From Lineolata rhizophorae (Eukaryota; Ascomycota; Dothideomycetes; Lineolatales; Lineolataceae): DNA of 64,000 nt. Under the pieces are notes generated by a model. It saw only the letters and a list, made by a program, of their open reading frames with translations, was not told the DNA's origin and did not search any database. This document shows positions 19,160 to 31,704 of the stretch, one piece after another. The translations under genes and the position numbers were made by a program. The stretch spans positions 172,246 to 236,245 of the forward strand of contig MU001674.1 in the NCBI GenBank assembly GCA_010093515.1. The letters are read 5' to 3'. Positions within the stretch are counted from its first letter, which is position 1; every line of letters begins with the position of its first letter.

Positions 19160-22100
19160 CTAAATAAATCCCAGCCCCGCGCCCCCAACCACACATCCCA
19201 GCTCCCTTCGAAGCACCCACTCCCCTTCCACTCCCCCGCCCACCACCTTCGCCGCCGCCTCAGCCCTCTTCTGGCTCCCCAGCTCGCCGAACCTTCTAAC
19301 CACGCACCCATCGACGACCAGCCCCTTTCCGCCGGCGCCGCCGGCGCCGCCGCCCACGCCGAAGCTCGACCCGTCGGCCGACGCGAAGGCCGCGGCCGTG
19401 GCGGCCGCCGACGCCGCCGTCGCCGTTGAGGCCGGGTTGCGGGCGCGGAAGCCGCGCGGGTTGAGCCCGGCGGCGTGGTCCAGCGTGTTGGTCAGGTAGG
19501 TGGCGAGGGAAGAGAGGCGGCGGTAAGGATCTTCTGACAAGGGGGTCAGTACGGCCAGCGCGCCCGACTGGCTGGCGAGGAGGACGTGCGTCGGCTTGTC
19601 GTTTTGCTGGTCCGAATCGGGCGCGCCGTTCGCGTTGGAGTCGATGGCCATGGCGTCGGGGTCGCTGGGCTCGGAGAAGGAGGACGGGGGGAGGCTACTA
19701 GGGAGAAGTGTCATGCTGGTGGGGAAGTGGCCGGTGTGAAAGGTGGATTTGTGGAGTAGGCGCTGGCCAGAGAGCGACTTGGGGTCTGTATAATGGCACG
19801 GAAGACGTTAGCTACGGCCCTTGGCATCGCGATGAATGCAATACAGACATTTGGCACTTACGCTCCGGATCATACTGTAAAACGTGAATGTTGCACTCGG
19901 CATCCGCCACCAGGATGAATAACTGCCGCTGGAAAGGTAAGAATTCGGCCGCTATGACGCCAACGTGCCCACCTTTGCCGAACAGCATGAGCTTGTACGG
20001 CTCCTCGGTATAGCCCACGAGCCACAGGCCGCGCGCCACGTCCCCGATGATGACCATGCCAGTGCTCGCTAACTCCTTTGCGACGCTCACATGGCACTGC
20101 AGATCCATAAAAGCGACGGGTAGCAGCGTGCCGTCCTCTTTAAGCCCCCTGACCATCGCCTTTTGACCCTGCGCCACAAGTAGGAAGCCCTGGCTGCCGA
20201 TCTCGCTTAGCGCCGTTACCGCTCCCTTGACCTCCTCCTTGACGATGAGCTTGAGCCGCCGATTCGTCTCGGGCCGCGTCGGCTCCGGCACGACCGTGAT
20301 GACTTCGAAGATGTAGATGCGTCCGCGGGCCGCGAGATCCTCGCCGCGCACGAGGGCAGTTCCTACGGCTATGAGCGGCTTGCGGTCGTGCGTCGTCTCC
20401 GAAACCTCGAGGTTAAGCATCCGCACCGCCTGGATGGTCTCGCCGGGATCGAGCACGACGGTGTCGATGGCTGTCCAGGAGTCCGGCACTACGAGCCGGA
20501 CGAGCCCTTGCGAGACGCTTGGTAGAAACTCTGTCGCCTCACGCGCCCACTCGTGGTGGTAGTCGTCTTCGGGTAGCTTGAACGGGACCTGCTGGATGGT
20601 GCCGAGGATGTAGGCGTCGCGCCGTGGGTGGTGGCACAGTGCTTGCACTTCCTCGCCGAGCGGTATAATGCGAACTGCCATACCGAGGTCGCCGTAGCGT
20701 GTTGAGGGCGGCAATTGGCAGATACGCAAGGTGTCGTGAACATCAATGTACGCAAATCCGCTACGACATCCCGGGGCGTGATAGGTCGTTAGCGAACGAA
20801 CGGCTCTGCCTCTAAGGCAGAGCACCTTGGGCGTACTCGACGCTTCCTTGAGGACGAAGCCGGGTGAGGCACCAGCCTGCAAGACAGTGCAGTAACCTCC
20901 TATGTCTGCAAAGGCGCGTAGGAGATGACTCTGAGGCTCGGCCGCTGGTGTCCCATCCTGGCTCGTTATGGGCGGGGACAGTGCCACATGCGGCTGAGGT
21001 AGTTTCGCCCAGCGTAGGCCGTCGCAGAAGGAGCCGTTGCGCTCCTCCTTGCTGGGATGGTGGTATGCCTCGTAGATGCTGAGATCGTCGTCTTCGGTTC
21101 GTACAATAAGATGTGGCGCCTTTGCCACCCTGTCCCCGACGTCGGCTAGCATTATCTCAGCGATCGGGGCGCGCGCGCCCGCTCGTCGAGGTGCATACCC
21201 TTCGTCTAGTTGAGGCGGAAGGAATCTGAGGCCCTCCGCAACGTGCGCGGGTTCACCCAGGCTGGGGAGCTTGTAAATGTGCAACCCGCGCTCGGCGTTC
21301 AGCAAACAAGCCAACGTTTCCCCATTAGTGGCAGCAGATGCGTATAAACATCCTGAAATCCACTTCGATGACTTCAGGGCCTCGCCTCTCTCGACCTCTT
21401 CAAGCTCGCCGCCGCCATCAGCCCGGAATATGACCGCGCTCGAGTCGTCCCTCAGAATAAGTAGGTGCGGGTCAGCGAATGAGGCGCTGAGAATTTTCGG
21501 TTCAGCGCCAGTGTCCTCGTCCTCCATAGGCAATATTTGGGATAGGCTTAGGTCTAAAAGTGCGAATGAGTAACTATTGAAGGGGCTCGCGCCTCTCATG
21601 CTTCTACAACGCAACCAGAACCGATAGGAAAGGGGGGGCGTCCGGGATCCGACTTACCAGAATCGTAACTTCTCACCTCTCCCCTCAGCACCTGCACCAC
21701 TCTCGCCCCGTTCGCCAATGACCCCATTTCCACCGTCTCCTGGCCTTTTTCGAACTCACCCGCCTCCACCTCCTCGCTAACCGCCGCCTCGCCTTCTACC
21801 CGATACACTGCTGACCCGCCCTCTCCGCCCGCCTGCCCCTCCCGGCTCACCACCAAATACTGGTCATAGCTGGCGTCAGTGCCAGCGTCCGGCGTTGAGC
21901 TCCCGCGCCGACGCTTACTTCCCCGCCGGCCCGTGCTCCCGGCTGCAGCGGGTTCGCCCTGCGCAGCGGCATTGGTCCGCACGCTCCAGAGCGCCCGCGC
22001 CGACGGCATCGCCGTCTCGTACAGGACCACAGGCTCGACCCGCCCATGGAGCAGCGCGAGACCGCCGGCTGCGCCCGTGCCCGTGGCGGCGACCAGTCCG

Positions 22101-23704
22101 AGGGGCGCGTGGACCGTCTCGTCGCCAGCTCGGGTGACGTCCGGGGCTCGAGGCGGCGTCGCGCCGAGCGTCACGTCCCTTAGCGGCGCTAGGCTGAGCA
22201 TGAAGTCGTGGACGCGGAACGAGTGGCGGCCGGTCGCAGCTTGCTCGCCTGTCTTCGGCGCGGCAGCCGATCCCGATACGCGGGCGGGCCCGCCGCCGTC
22301 ATACAGGTCGTCGTCGTAGTCGTCATCCATGAAATCCTCGTCGGCGTCCGACAGCGCGGTATCGGCGTCGGCGTCGGGATCCGCCAGCACTTCGGCTCGC
22401 GAGCGCTTGCGCGCCAGCTGCTGGGATTGCCTGCGCGTCCAGCCGAGAAGCAGAGACGGCGCTACCTCAGAGCCGACGAAAAGGGATGTGCGCGACACCT
22501 TGACGGCGCACGAGGCCGGCCCGGCTTGCACGCACCTACCGCCCCGATCCGAGTCGACGCGGTCGAGTGACATGCCCGACACGGAGCGCCCGTCGCGGCG
22601 GAACGACACGACGGCAAGAGAGCCATCGCGCAGGACGAGAAGCACGTCGCCTGTCTCTTGATCTAGAGGCTCTACGACGCTGCCCTCGAGGCGTAAGCCT
22701 AGATCGGTTTGGTCGGCCATTGGGAAGGCCGAATAGTGGCGCGCAAATTCGTTGACAGCAACGGCGCTGGTCTTACCGGACTGGTCGACGTGGACGAGCT
22801 CGTTGCAGCCCATTAGGAGGGCGCCGCCGATGGGGAGAGGCAGCGCTACGACGCGGAAGATGTCTTGCGGTAGTCCGGACACGGTTAGAAGAGGGGTCGA
22901 GGCACGCTGCTCGAGGTCGAGGGTGAAGACCGAGAAGGAAAGTGGATCGCGACGCTCGCGCAGGAGCGCCTGCGATGGCGCTCTCGGCGCGGATAGGATG
23001 CCGAAGGTGGGTTCCCGGTACTCGTGTAGGAAGGCCAAGTGGACGGGATGTGTCAGGGCGGGGTCAAGCGCGGTCAGAGGGAGGACGAAGGATGCACGAT
23101 AGGGTGTGCGCGGCGCGGTGGCCGTCTCTCGGCGACGTGTCTCCTCCCCCTCGCCTTCGGCGTCGCCCACTAGGTCGTCATCGCCCGGCTGTCTGAAGGG
23201 TAGAATGGCAAGGCGCCGCGCGCCGAACTTGAGCGCCGCGCATCGGCTGCCTGGGTCGGCAACGAGCAGGCTAGGCGCATCGTCGGCGGGTGGGTCCCAA
23301 GGGCAGCCGCCTGCCAGCCCGCCGTCTTCGCCCTCGTAGTAATGGATTGAGACCGTGGCGATCTGGTGCAGTTCCGGGTCCCATTCGAGCAGGCTTAGCT
23401 TTGCGTCGCGGGCTGCCACGAGCAGCGCGTCGCCGCCGGAGCGCGTCTCGGTCGCCTTGACGCGCGCCAGACCCGTGACGGTTCCGGCGAGGGGGCATTC
23501 GGCGACGAGCACCAGGCGGGATGCATCGTCGCTGGCGGCGGCGGAGGCGGCGGCGGAGGCGGCAGCGGAGGCAGGGCGGAGCTCGAACAATTGGAGCAGG
23601 CTTGATTTGGCAACGACGAGATTGGCAGCACCAGGCGCGACGAAGGCGAGCGAGACAGCGTGCGAGACGGCCGTAGGCGGCGTGAGCTCGGAGTAGCACT
23701 GCAT
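19160..23704 (-). CDS. cft1: Cft1/CPSF160, cleavage and polyadenylation factor subunit
   Basis: Exons on the minus strand are 23704..21658, 21553..19862 and 19785..19160, giving 1454 aa. Intron 1 is 104 nt (GTAAGT, acceptor TTTTAG) and intron 2 is 76 nt (GTAAGT, acceptor ATACAG). The joins restore Cft1 signatures DLSLSQILPMEDEDTGAEP and YDPEHPKSLSGQRLLHKST. The product is the large scaffold of the nuclear mRNA 3'-end cleavage and polyadenylation complex; its beta-propellers (MMS1_N and CPSF_A regions) help position the AAUAAA-recognising module. The C-terminal CPSF_A part includes FHTGHFPTSMTLLP. Length matches fungal Cft1 (about 1400-1450 aa). A short Ala/Ser repeat lies near residues 45-60. 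An acidic, low-complexity stretch near residues 450-475 (DADADTALSDADEDFMDDDY) is typical of fungal members. Confidence 0.95.
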
Positions 23705-24207
23705 GGTGGCCGCGGTCGCCGGGCTGCGGCAACGAGGGCAGCTGTCGTACCCGAGCTGCCGCGAGGAAGCGACAAAGGCGGGCGACGTGGAATGAGGACC
23801 GGCGGTATCTGGGTTAGGTTAGCAGAAGGACAAAAGAGCCATTGGCGGATAGCTACCTGCGGCGATAAAGGGAGGGATGTGGCAGGAAGAGCAGAACAGA
23901 CGGAATGTACCTACAGTCTGGGTATAGGTATGGCGGAGCTGTTCCGTGGTTGGCGAATGCGCGAGCGCGGACGGACCATCCCAGTCTCCGCTCCGCTCCG
24001 CTCTTGGCAGCGGCTCCTGCCGGGCCGGACGCGTCGCCACGCCCGCGCTGGGCATGTCGGCATCCTGACCTCACCGTGCCGCCGGCCGGGCAGCTCTACG
24101 CCCCGCCCATGACCTGCGTCTTCGCCCATCGAGCCACCACCACTGCTACCATCACCGCCGAGTTGGAGGCCTAGGTATCTTCGTTGCCCGCCGGTGCCGC
24201 CGCCACC
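23705..24207. promoter_or_regulatory. Bidirectional promoter, cft1 / LMBD1
   Basis: A 503-bp divergent region between two housekeeping-type genes. It includes a GTACCTAC motif near 23908. No gene fits here. Confidence 0.5.
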
Positions 24208-26132
24208 ATGGCAATTTCGCCCACCGGCCCCATCTGGGTGGCCTATGCCGTCGCCATCGCTATTCTGTTCTTCGTCGCCGCCGTCTTCGTCTTTCTGTAC
24301 CAAGCGCCGCGCGAGCGTTCCGCCTTCGCCGCCTCGGTGTGCATCTTCACCGCGGGGGCCTTGCTGGCTACGGTGCTGCTGCTGCCCGCCGACGTGGCGC
24401 TCGTGTCGTCGACCAACTCGGCCTCGCTGGGGCGCGCCAAGGACTGGGCAACGCCGGACCGCGTCGACCACATCATCTTCACGTTGCGCGTCGTTTACTA
24501 CACGCTATACTCGCTCGACGCCGTGCTGTGTCTTATCGTGGTGCCCTTCGCGTACTTCTACTCGGAGGAGCGCGATCAGTCGCCCGAGGATGGTGACGGC
24601 GGCGGGCCCTCGGCCGGCCGCCGCTTCTGGGACGCCTTCAAATACACGCTGGGCTTCATTGTGCTGGTCATCATCATCTTCCTGGTCGGCTTCTTCGTGC
24701 CGGCGGCCACCAAGCTCGGCTCCGGCGAGCGTCACAACCTCGACTACTTCAAGAAGCTCCTCACCGAGAACCGCGGCGAGCGGGCGCTGACCTTTGCACT
24801 CGGCCTGCTCATCACGCTCGGCACGCTCGTTTACCTTATCTACACGGCCGCTGGCCTCGCCTTGCTGCCTGTCTCGCTGATCCGCTCCACGCCCTCGGTC
24901 TCGGCGCCCGAGCTCGCCGCCGGCACCTCGTCGGAGCTGGAGCGCAACCGCGAGCGCCAGCGCCAGCTCGAGGCCCGCAATGAAGGGCGCGAGGGGGGCC
25001 TTGACTCGCGCGACCGCCGCGAACTCGAGTCGCTGGTGCGCGAGGAACGCACGCTGGTGCGGCGCGAGCGGCTAGCGGCGGAGCAGCGCGGCGAAGGGCG
25101 CAGCTGGATCGTGCGCGCTTGGGGCAAGCTCGAGGCAGCCTTCCGGCCCTTTAAGCTGCTAGCCGGCCTGCTGCTCATCGTCGTGGCAATCCTCGTCTGG
25201 GTCAGCATGCTCATCACGGGGATCGACAAGGCCAAGAACTCGGTCTGCAAGGCTCGTTGCGGCTACGTGCTCGGCCACGCCAACATCTTCCAGCCGCTCA
25301 ACGGCCTGCTCGTCGTGTCGTCGCGCGCTTTCCCCGTCGACTACGTCCTCTTCCTCCTGCTCGTGCTGTTCTTCTTCGCGGCCACCGTCGTCGGCCTCGC
25401 CACCGTGGGCGTCCGCTTCCTTTGGGTCGTGCTCTTCCGCATCCGCAGGCGCCACTCCTCGCCCCAGGCCCTCCTCGTCGCCACCGTCCTGCTCGCCCTC
25501 GTCGTGCTCGCCCTTAACTATGCCGTCGCCATGGTCGCCGCGCCCCAATATGCGACGTTTGGGGCGCAGAAGTTCTGCGACAGGCCCCCCAAGCACCCCG
25601 GCGAGCAGCCCGATTGCTCCGAGCACAAGAGCGCAATCAAGTGGTGTTCGGAGCTGGCAGAGAACCCCGCCGCGGCCAACGTGTGCGTGCCGAGCGTCGT
25701 CAGCACCTTTTTGAACCGAATCACCGTCAACTTCCCCTTCTTCGGCGCTATCGACTTTTGGGCGCAGTTTGCCTTCATGGGTACGTCCTTTTTTCTTTTT
25801 CACTAGCTTCTATTTATGCGGACACACGCACTCGTGTACTATTAGTATGGCTGTGAAATAAACTAATGGGACTCCTTCGAAACCGTTCGAATTGAGCAGG
25901 CATCTACCTGATCTTCTTCGTTGCGACCCTCTTCCGCACCCCCAAGATGAACACTCGCCAGCTCGATGCCGACCTTGAGGAAGAGGAGGAGGAAGGCCTT
26001 CTCGCCAGCACCGGTAGGCGCTTCAACGCTACTTGGCAGGACCTCACAGGCCGCGCAAGCAAACGCCAACGAGACCGGGAGAGGGACTACGGGACGGTAG
26101 GCGGTGGGCCTAACGGTGGTGATGACGAGTAG
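24208..26132 (+). CDS. LMBD1-type lysosomal/vacuolar membrane protein (probable cobalamin transporter family)
   Basis: Exons 24208..25780 and 25900..26132 give 601 aa. The donor is GTACGT, the acceptor GAGCAG, and a Gly codon is split. The start at 24208 has a near-ideal context (CGCCACCATGG). About nine membrane spans are visible, beginning at residues 6-29. A charged cytosolic loop rich in Glu/Arg and probably coiled ([20 protein letters not shown] and onward) lies near residues 240-300. The tail is acidic then basic. In animals LMBD1 exports cobalamin from lysosomes; fungi generally do not use B12, so the substrate in this organism is unknown and the transporter name is only a family label. 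Confidence 0.9.
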
Positions 26133-26988
26133 GTAGGGGGGAAACGAAAATTGGCTTCGCGTCTTCAGGGGGAAGCGCACAAGACTGAAGCTGGGATGGT
26201 GGTGATTCGCATATGGATATAGGGGGCAGGAAAATGATTGGCGAAGGAGGTAGGGCGGGAACGGAAGGGGAGTTTTGGGAGTGTCCATTAGCAACGAAGC
26301 GTGAGTGTGCACGAAACTGTCACCTGTGTCGCCGAGCTTCTGGAACAAAACTGCATTGGGACTCTGGCATCTTGTATACCTCTGTAGCGTGTACTGTACT
26401 GTAAGTTTCTCAGTAATAATCCGTTAATGCTTCTTCCCCTTGCAATGCTTGAGTTGAACCGTAGCGCGTGTGGAGCGAGTTACGTTTCCTGGGCGTACGC
26501 CCAAAATGCTTTCCTTCGACGTTTGATGTTGCCGGACCGATCTAGTTGGCGAACTTGAACAGGGCGGTACGCACATGAAAAGTCCTAAACAGACCATGTC
26601 ACCTCACCATACGCGTGGTATCCTTTCCACGTGTGGCTCAGTACGATACCTTTTCAACCTAATCATGGTTCCCACTTGGCAATCAGACGTCCTAGTTCAA
26701 GTACATGAAACTGTCAAGTTTCCTTTGAGCGATTAGCTAGAATGACCAAGAAAGACCTTTTTAGCATCTCCCAATGCATGCTTGCTTTCCACGCCTAGCA
26801 ATTTCGCTATCGATACACCACTTCACGACCACCATCCCACTCACCCCTTCTCCTCTTCCCTCGCAAATAGCAGCCTCAGCAAACATACAAACATCACCCT
26901 TCCACCCTTCCACCTGCATTCACCCACACAACCCGCAAAACCCACCCCACCACACTCCTCTCCTCTCCTCTCCTCTCCTCCCCGCCCC
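26133..26988. other. Convergent intergenic region, LMBD1 / vta1
   Basis: 856 bp containing two 3' flanks. A pentanucleotide (TCTCC)n microsatellite lies at about 26955-26981. No gene is recognised. Confidence 0.55.
26955..26981. repeat. (TCTCC)n microsatellite
   Basis: About five tandem copies of a CT-rich pentamer just beyond the vta1 stop codon, likely inside its 3' UTR. Confidence 0.85.
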
Positions 26989-28371
26989 TCAACTCGCCCC
27001 CAACGCCCTCAGCGCAACCCTCAGCTCCTTCACCGCCGTATCCACGTCGTCGAAGTTCAGCGCCGAAACCGCCCACTTAGCGTGCTTCTGCGCGTCCGCC
27101 ATCGCCGCGTCGTCCACGCGGAACGACTCGGGCGCGACCGGCTGCGGCTGCGGCTGCGGCTGAAACGAAGCCGTCGGCACCGGCGGCGGCCCGGCGGCAG
27201 GAGCCTGCGAGGCAAACGCGCTCGGGACACGCGGCTGCTGCTGCGGCGGCGGCGGCGGGGGCGGGCTCTGGGCCTGGGGAGCGGGCGGCAAGCCGTAGAA
27301 GGCGGTGGGGTCCGGGGGCGCGGACGGGGGGGCGGGAGGCGGGGGCGCGGCGGGCGGCGAGGCCGGCGCGTCGAGAGGCGCGGTGGGGAGGCCCGGGTGG
27401 GGTTCCTCGGCGGCGAAGGTGGGCACCGGGGGGAAGTAGCCGGCGGCAGGGGGGCCGGAGGCGGTGCCGTGGGGGGCAGGGGCGGAGGGGGTGGGGTCGA
27501 GCGGGGAGACGTCGCCATGGGAGGGGGGGCGGTGTTGTTGTTGTTGGTAGTGGTGGTAGTGGTGGTGGTGCGAGGATGGATCTGGTATGGGTGGCGGGGG
27601 CGACGCTTGCAGTTGCGGTGGCTGCGGGCGCGGCGGTGATTGTGGTGGTTGTGTCGGATGTCGTTGAGCTGGTGAGGGCGCTGGGAACTGCGGCGAGGGC
27701 GTGTGTAGAGCGGCTGCCGGGTCGGCGGGGGGAGGAGGAGAGAGCGCGGTCGGCGGTGGTGATGCTGCTGCTGCTGCTTCTGCTGGTGCACCATCCTCCT
27801 GCATCGGGCTCGGGGTAGGGCTGGGCGGCGGATTGGGGTCCTCTCCCGCTTTGATAGCCTTGAGTATGTGCGCGGCGTGGTACTTTGCGTACTTTGCCCT
27901 GGCGGCTGCCTGGCGGCTCGTCTCGTCCCCCATTTCCGCTTCCAGCTGGCCTTCGTCGCCGCCGGCGCCGGCGGGCGGCTCCCACAGCTTCAGCAGGTCC
28001 AGGAACGTCGCCGCGGCCAGGAACGTCTCGGCCGTCCTGGCCGTCACCTTGCGCGCCCTGAGCGTCTCGTCGGCGCGCGCGAAGGTTTCGAGCGCGAACT
28101 GCTCGACGACGGCGCGCGCCGTGACGCCGTCGGTGATGGCCTCGTCGGCCGGCCGCGCCGTCTTGATCTGCTCCAGCTTGTCCACCAGGCGCGTGGCGTA
28201 GGCGCGCGCCTCGGCGTCCGCCAGGTGCAGCCCCCGCGGCACGATGCGCTCCACGGCGCACTGGTAGCACCAGTACGCGACGTCGGGCCGCACGGCCTCG
28301 AGCTGGGCGCCGCGCTGGGCGAAGCGCGCGCAGTCGGCGGCGCGCAGGCTGGCGGGGACCTTGGCCGCCAT
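26989..28371 (-). CDS. vta1: Vta1, cofactor of the ESCRT-III ATPase Vps4
   Basis: Single exon, 460 aa from the ATG at 28371. Vta1 stimulates assembly and activity of Vps4, which dismantles ESCRT-III on endosomes during multivesicular body sorting. The N-terminal ~150 residues form the two MIT-like helical bundles (starting MAAKVPASLRAADCARFAQR, with YWCYQCAVERI). A long Pro/Ala/Gln/His-rich linker follows (about residues 180-415), including a short run of His and Gln. The C-terminal Vps4-binding domain is conserved (DAQKHAKWAVSALNFDDV, then ELRVALRAL). The frame is open upstream of the ATG for 119 codons, but that segment is Arg/Ala-rich and unlike Vta1. It shares a divergent promoter with the PDI gene. 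Confidence 0.93.
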   Translation of the reverse strand: MAAKVPASLRAADCARFAQRGAQLEAVRPDVAYWCYQCAVERIVPRGLHLADAEARAYATRLVDKLEQIKTARPADEAITDGVTARAVVEQFALETFARADETLRARKVTARTAETFLAAATFLDLLKLWEPPAGAGGDEGQLEAEMGDETSRQAAARAKYAKYHAAHILKAIKAGEDPNPPPSPTPSPMQEDGAPAEAAAAASPPPTALSPPPPADPAAALHTPSPQFPAPSPAQRHPTQPPQSPPRPQPPQLQASPPPPIPDPSSHHHHYHHYQQQQHRPPSHGDVSPLDPTPSAPAPHGTASGPPAAGYFPPVPTFAAEEPHPGLPTAPLDAPASPPAAPPPPAPPSAPPDPTAFYGLPPAPQAQSPPPPPPPQQQPRVPSAFASQAPAAGPPPVPTASFQPQPQPQPVAPESFRVDDAAMADAQKHAKWAVSALNFDDVDTAVKELRVALRALGAS

Positions 28372-28838
28372 GGGGCCGGCCGGGAGACGTCCTCGGGGCG
28401 AGGCGGCCGGGAGGACAGGGTGGCGGGGCTTCCGAACAGCGGGCTCGGGAGGGCCGCCGACGATGAGGCTGCTCGTGCGCGGTGCTTCGCAGCGAGAGGC
28501 AGCAGTGGAGGAGGCGCGTTGGCGTTGGCGGCGGGCGACTCCGGCGGGTCGTTTCTGCGGCTCGGCGGTGCGGCGGGGCCAAGGCCCGCGCCGCCGACCC
28601 CGGCCGCACCCCCCGCGCGCTCCCCTCCCCGGCGCAGGTCCCGCCGCGCGCGCCCGGCAAGCTCGCCGCGCCGCGCAAGAGGACAGCTTGCCAAAGCAAC
28701 CTGTGACGCCTCTGCCCGCGCCCGCCATGCCTTCGATAAATTGGCCGCAAGCTCTCCGGCTCGCCCGCAGGCCTCCGCCGCCCTCGCTCTCGCAACTCCT
28801 CCCTCAACCGCCACCGTTCCGCGAGCGCCACGAGCATC
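28372..28838. promoter_or_regulatory. Bidirectional promoter, vta1 / PDI
   Basis: A 467-bp very GC-rich divergent region. Both strands are open over long stretches because of base composition, not because of a gene. A canonical unfolded-protein-response element was looked for on the PDI side and not seen. Confidence 0.5.
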
Positions 28839-30364
28839 ATGAGACTGCAATCGTCCTTGGCCGCGGCCGCGGCGACGCTGCTGCTGGGCGCGGGCCCCGC
28901 CACGGCCGCCGGCGGCCTGTACAGCTCCAAGTCGCCCGTGATGCAGGTTGATGCCAAGAGCTACGACGACCTGATCCGCTGGTCAAACTATTCATCGGTA
29001 TTCTCTACGCGCTCCCATCGCGTCCGACGTGTTCGCTAACCTCGCCTTTCCAGATAATTGAGTGAGCAAGCCCATCGTCCACCGGCACGACTGCTCTGCC
29101 CCACGTCCCCGCCACCTCTCCTCCAAAACCCCCCCCAAAGGCTAATCAATTAATTACCTGCAAAGATTCTACGCGCCGTGGTGCGGCCATTGCCAGAACC
29201 TGAAGCCGGCGTACGAGAAGGCGGCCGAGGAGCTCCGAGGCTTCGTCAACGTGGCGGCCGTCAACTGCGACGACCCGGCCAACCAGTCCCTCTGCCAGAA
29301 GTTCGGCGTCCAGGGTTTCCCGACGCTCAAGTTCAGCATCCCCAACAAGAAGTACGGCGGCAAGCCCTTCATCGACGACTACACGCTGGGCCGCACCACC
29401 AAGCACATCGTCGGCGCCATGATCGACCGCATGCCGGTGCACATGATCCGCGTCACGGACAAGAGCATCGACCGCTGGCTCGAGGACGGCAACAGCACGG
29501 CCAAGGCCCTCTACTTCACCGACAAGGACGCCCCCACCGCCCTGGCCAAGTCGGTCGCCACCGAGTTCTGGGGCGCGCTCGACTTCACCTTCCTGCGCAA
29601 GAAGGAGAAGAAGTTCTGCGACATGTTCGGCGTGACCGAGTTCCCGACCCTGCTGCTGCTCCCGGGCGGCGACGCGCCGCCCGTCAAGTACGAGGGCCCG
29701 CCCACCAAGGATGCCATGATCGAATTCTTCTCGCGGGCCGCCACGCCCAACAGCGTCGCCAACAAGGGCAAGAAGTCGGGCCCCAAGCTGTCCGACACGG
29801 CCCAGGAGCCCGTCGAGAGCCACCGGGGTAAGCCGGGCGCGCCCGCGGCCGCCCCCACGCCGTCCGGCCAGAAGCAGCAAGTCAGCCTGGAACAGCGCCT
29901 GCGCATCGCGACGCTGGGCAGCGAGGCGCTGGTGCGCGAGCGCTGCCTGCAGCCCTCGTCGCTCAACTGCCTGCTCGTCATGCTGCCGGAGACGGACTGG
30001 TCCGGCGAGGGGTACCCGCCCGACGCCGACGCCGCCCTGGCCAGCCTGCGCAAGGTGCGCGAGAAGCACGCCGAGAAGGACTACGCCCTCTTCCCCTTCT
30101 GGATCGTCACGCCCGACAACCCCGTCCAGGAGCTGCTGCGGCGCGAGCTCGACCTCGCGCCCAAGTCGGAGCTCGCCGTCGTCCAGACCAACGGCAAGAA
30201 GAGCCAGGCGAGGGAGTACGCGAGCACCGACTATAGTTACGCGGCCTTGGACAACTGGATCGACGACATCAGGATGGGCGGTGGCAAGAGGTACATGATA
30301 CCGAATCACGTCGTGAAGACCATGGAAGAGTGGAACAGGGAACAACAACAGTCGGGTGGAGCGG

Positions 30365-30400
<36 letters not shown>

Positions 30401-30435
30401 CAATCCAGGCGGAAGACGGGCACGATGAGTTGTAG
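28839..30435 (+). CDS. mpd1: Mpd1-like protein disulfide isomerase with HDEL signal
   Basis: Exons 28839..28997, 29054..29061 and 29166..30435 give 478 aa. The middle exon is only 8 nt. The joins give SNYSS-II-E-FYAPWCGHC, matching the family through the active site. A signal peptide covers about residues 1-23. The first thioredoxin domain has the redox motif C62-G-H-C65; a second thioredoxin-like domain lacks a CxxC. The C-terminus has a Gln run followed by the ER-retrieval signal HDEL. The protein should form or rearrange disulfides in the ER lumen. Intron 1 is 56 nt and intron 2 is 104 nt, with donors GTATTC and GTGAGC; intron 2 ends CAAAG. Without the micro-exon, the thioredoxin strand leading to CGHC would be lost. 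Confidence 0.92.
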
Positions 30436-31704
30436 GCCAGCTCAACCTGTGTCTGTCAAATAGAAAGGAGCGGCAAAAGAAAGGAAAGACTCAATAATAT
30501 TTTATGCCTTCAGCCCCAAACGGGCGTCTTGCAGCGCAGCCTCATTGATTTTCAGGATGCAGTCGTAATCATGATGCTATTCGGAGTGAATCGAGTGGCC
30601 AGAGAAGTGAACGTTGAGTAGTCGTCCCCGGGAATTCCCGCAAGTCAGGCACCGGGCGAGAAATGCGGAGAGCAAGGATGCGGTGGCACCTGACTCGAAG
30701 TGGATCTGGCACTTGAAGGATCTGACTTACAGGAGACCTACATACATGCTATTGCCGGAGGCCTCGCGGACGTGCCCCCGCAGCCAGCAGCCGGACGGAT
30801 CTCGCGAGGCGGGGCGGGGTCGTGGGATCCGGGAATGACGAGGCGCGCCAAAACGGCAAGAACGGGACCCCGATGGGCGGCCCCAGGGTCTGGAACCGAT
30901 CGATTCCAACCACCACCACGCAGGACGTCACCCGCCACCCCGCCGGGCGTCCTGCACGATACGCTTTCTCGCTTTCCGCGAGAAAAGTATGCGCCGTGGG
31001 CCCGTTTGTACGACGGAACCCCTCATCGTCGTCCACCCACCAGCCCGAAGCAAAAAGAACTTTTTTTTGGGTCCTTTGCTCCAGCCGCCCATCTATCCCT
31101 TGGTTTAGTCTTGTGCTCCCCTTGTATTCTGTTACGTGTGCTAGTGCGGGATAGGGGAAAACCTTCGAAGCCGTCATTCCGCAAACGCCATCGTCAACAC
31201 CCTAGAGCCCTTCGCCCCCCCAACCGAGCCGACGTCCTCGACGCGATGTCCTTGCTGCGGTCCCACCTGAGCTGTGCTAGCATAGCTTCCAAAATTGCAT
31301 GCTGCAGCACCGCCTGATGAAGAATTGCGTCCCGGGGGCTTTTCATGCAACCTGATCCACCAAAACCAAAGGAAAAAAAAAATTTCCTGCGGTTGCTCGT
31401 GGACCCATCGTGGCCTTCCGGTTTCATCGGCGCCTCCTCGGACAACGATGACATGTACGTAGTCACAGACCTGCTAACCTGGACATCCCCCTCCGAGCCC
31501 CACCTTGTTCTTCCCCCAATTCCAGCTTGGCGTCTTCTCTTCCTCGTATGTAGGAATGTACCTACCGCAGCTCGTTCCCGGGGACGATGCCCATCCGCCC
31601 CGTCACATGGACGCAGCTCGAACACCTGGCGTCGTGGCAGGGGCCCGGGGAACAGCGTCCGGGTGCAAGTCGCGCGCAGCCTGCGGGTTGGGTTAGGGCC
31701 GCGC

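Noticed and set aside
28372-28728. 119-residue N-terminal extension of Vta1
   Set aside because: Open only because of GC bias; Vta1 proteins begin near the helical bundle that starts at the ATG at 28371.
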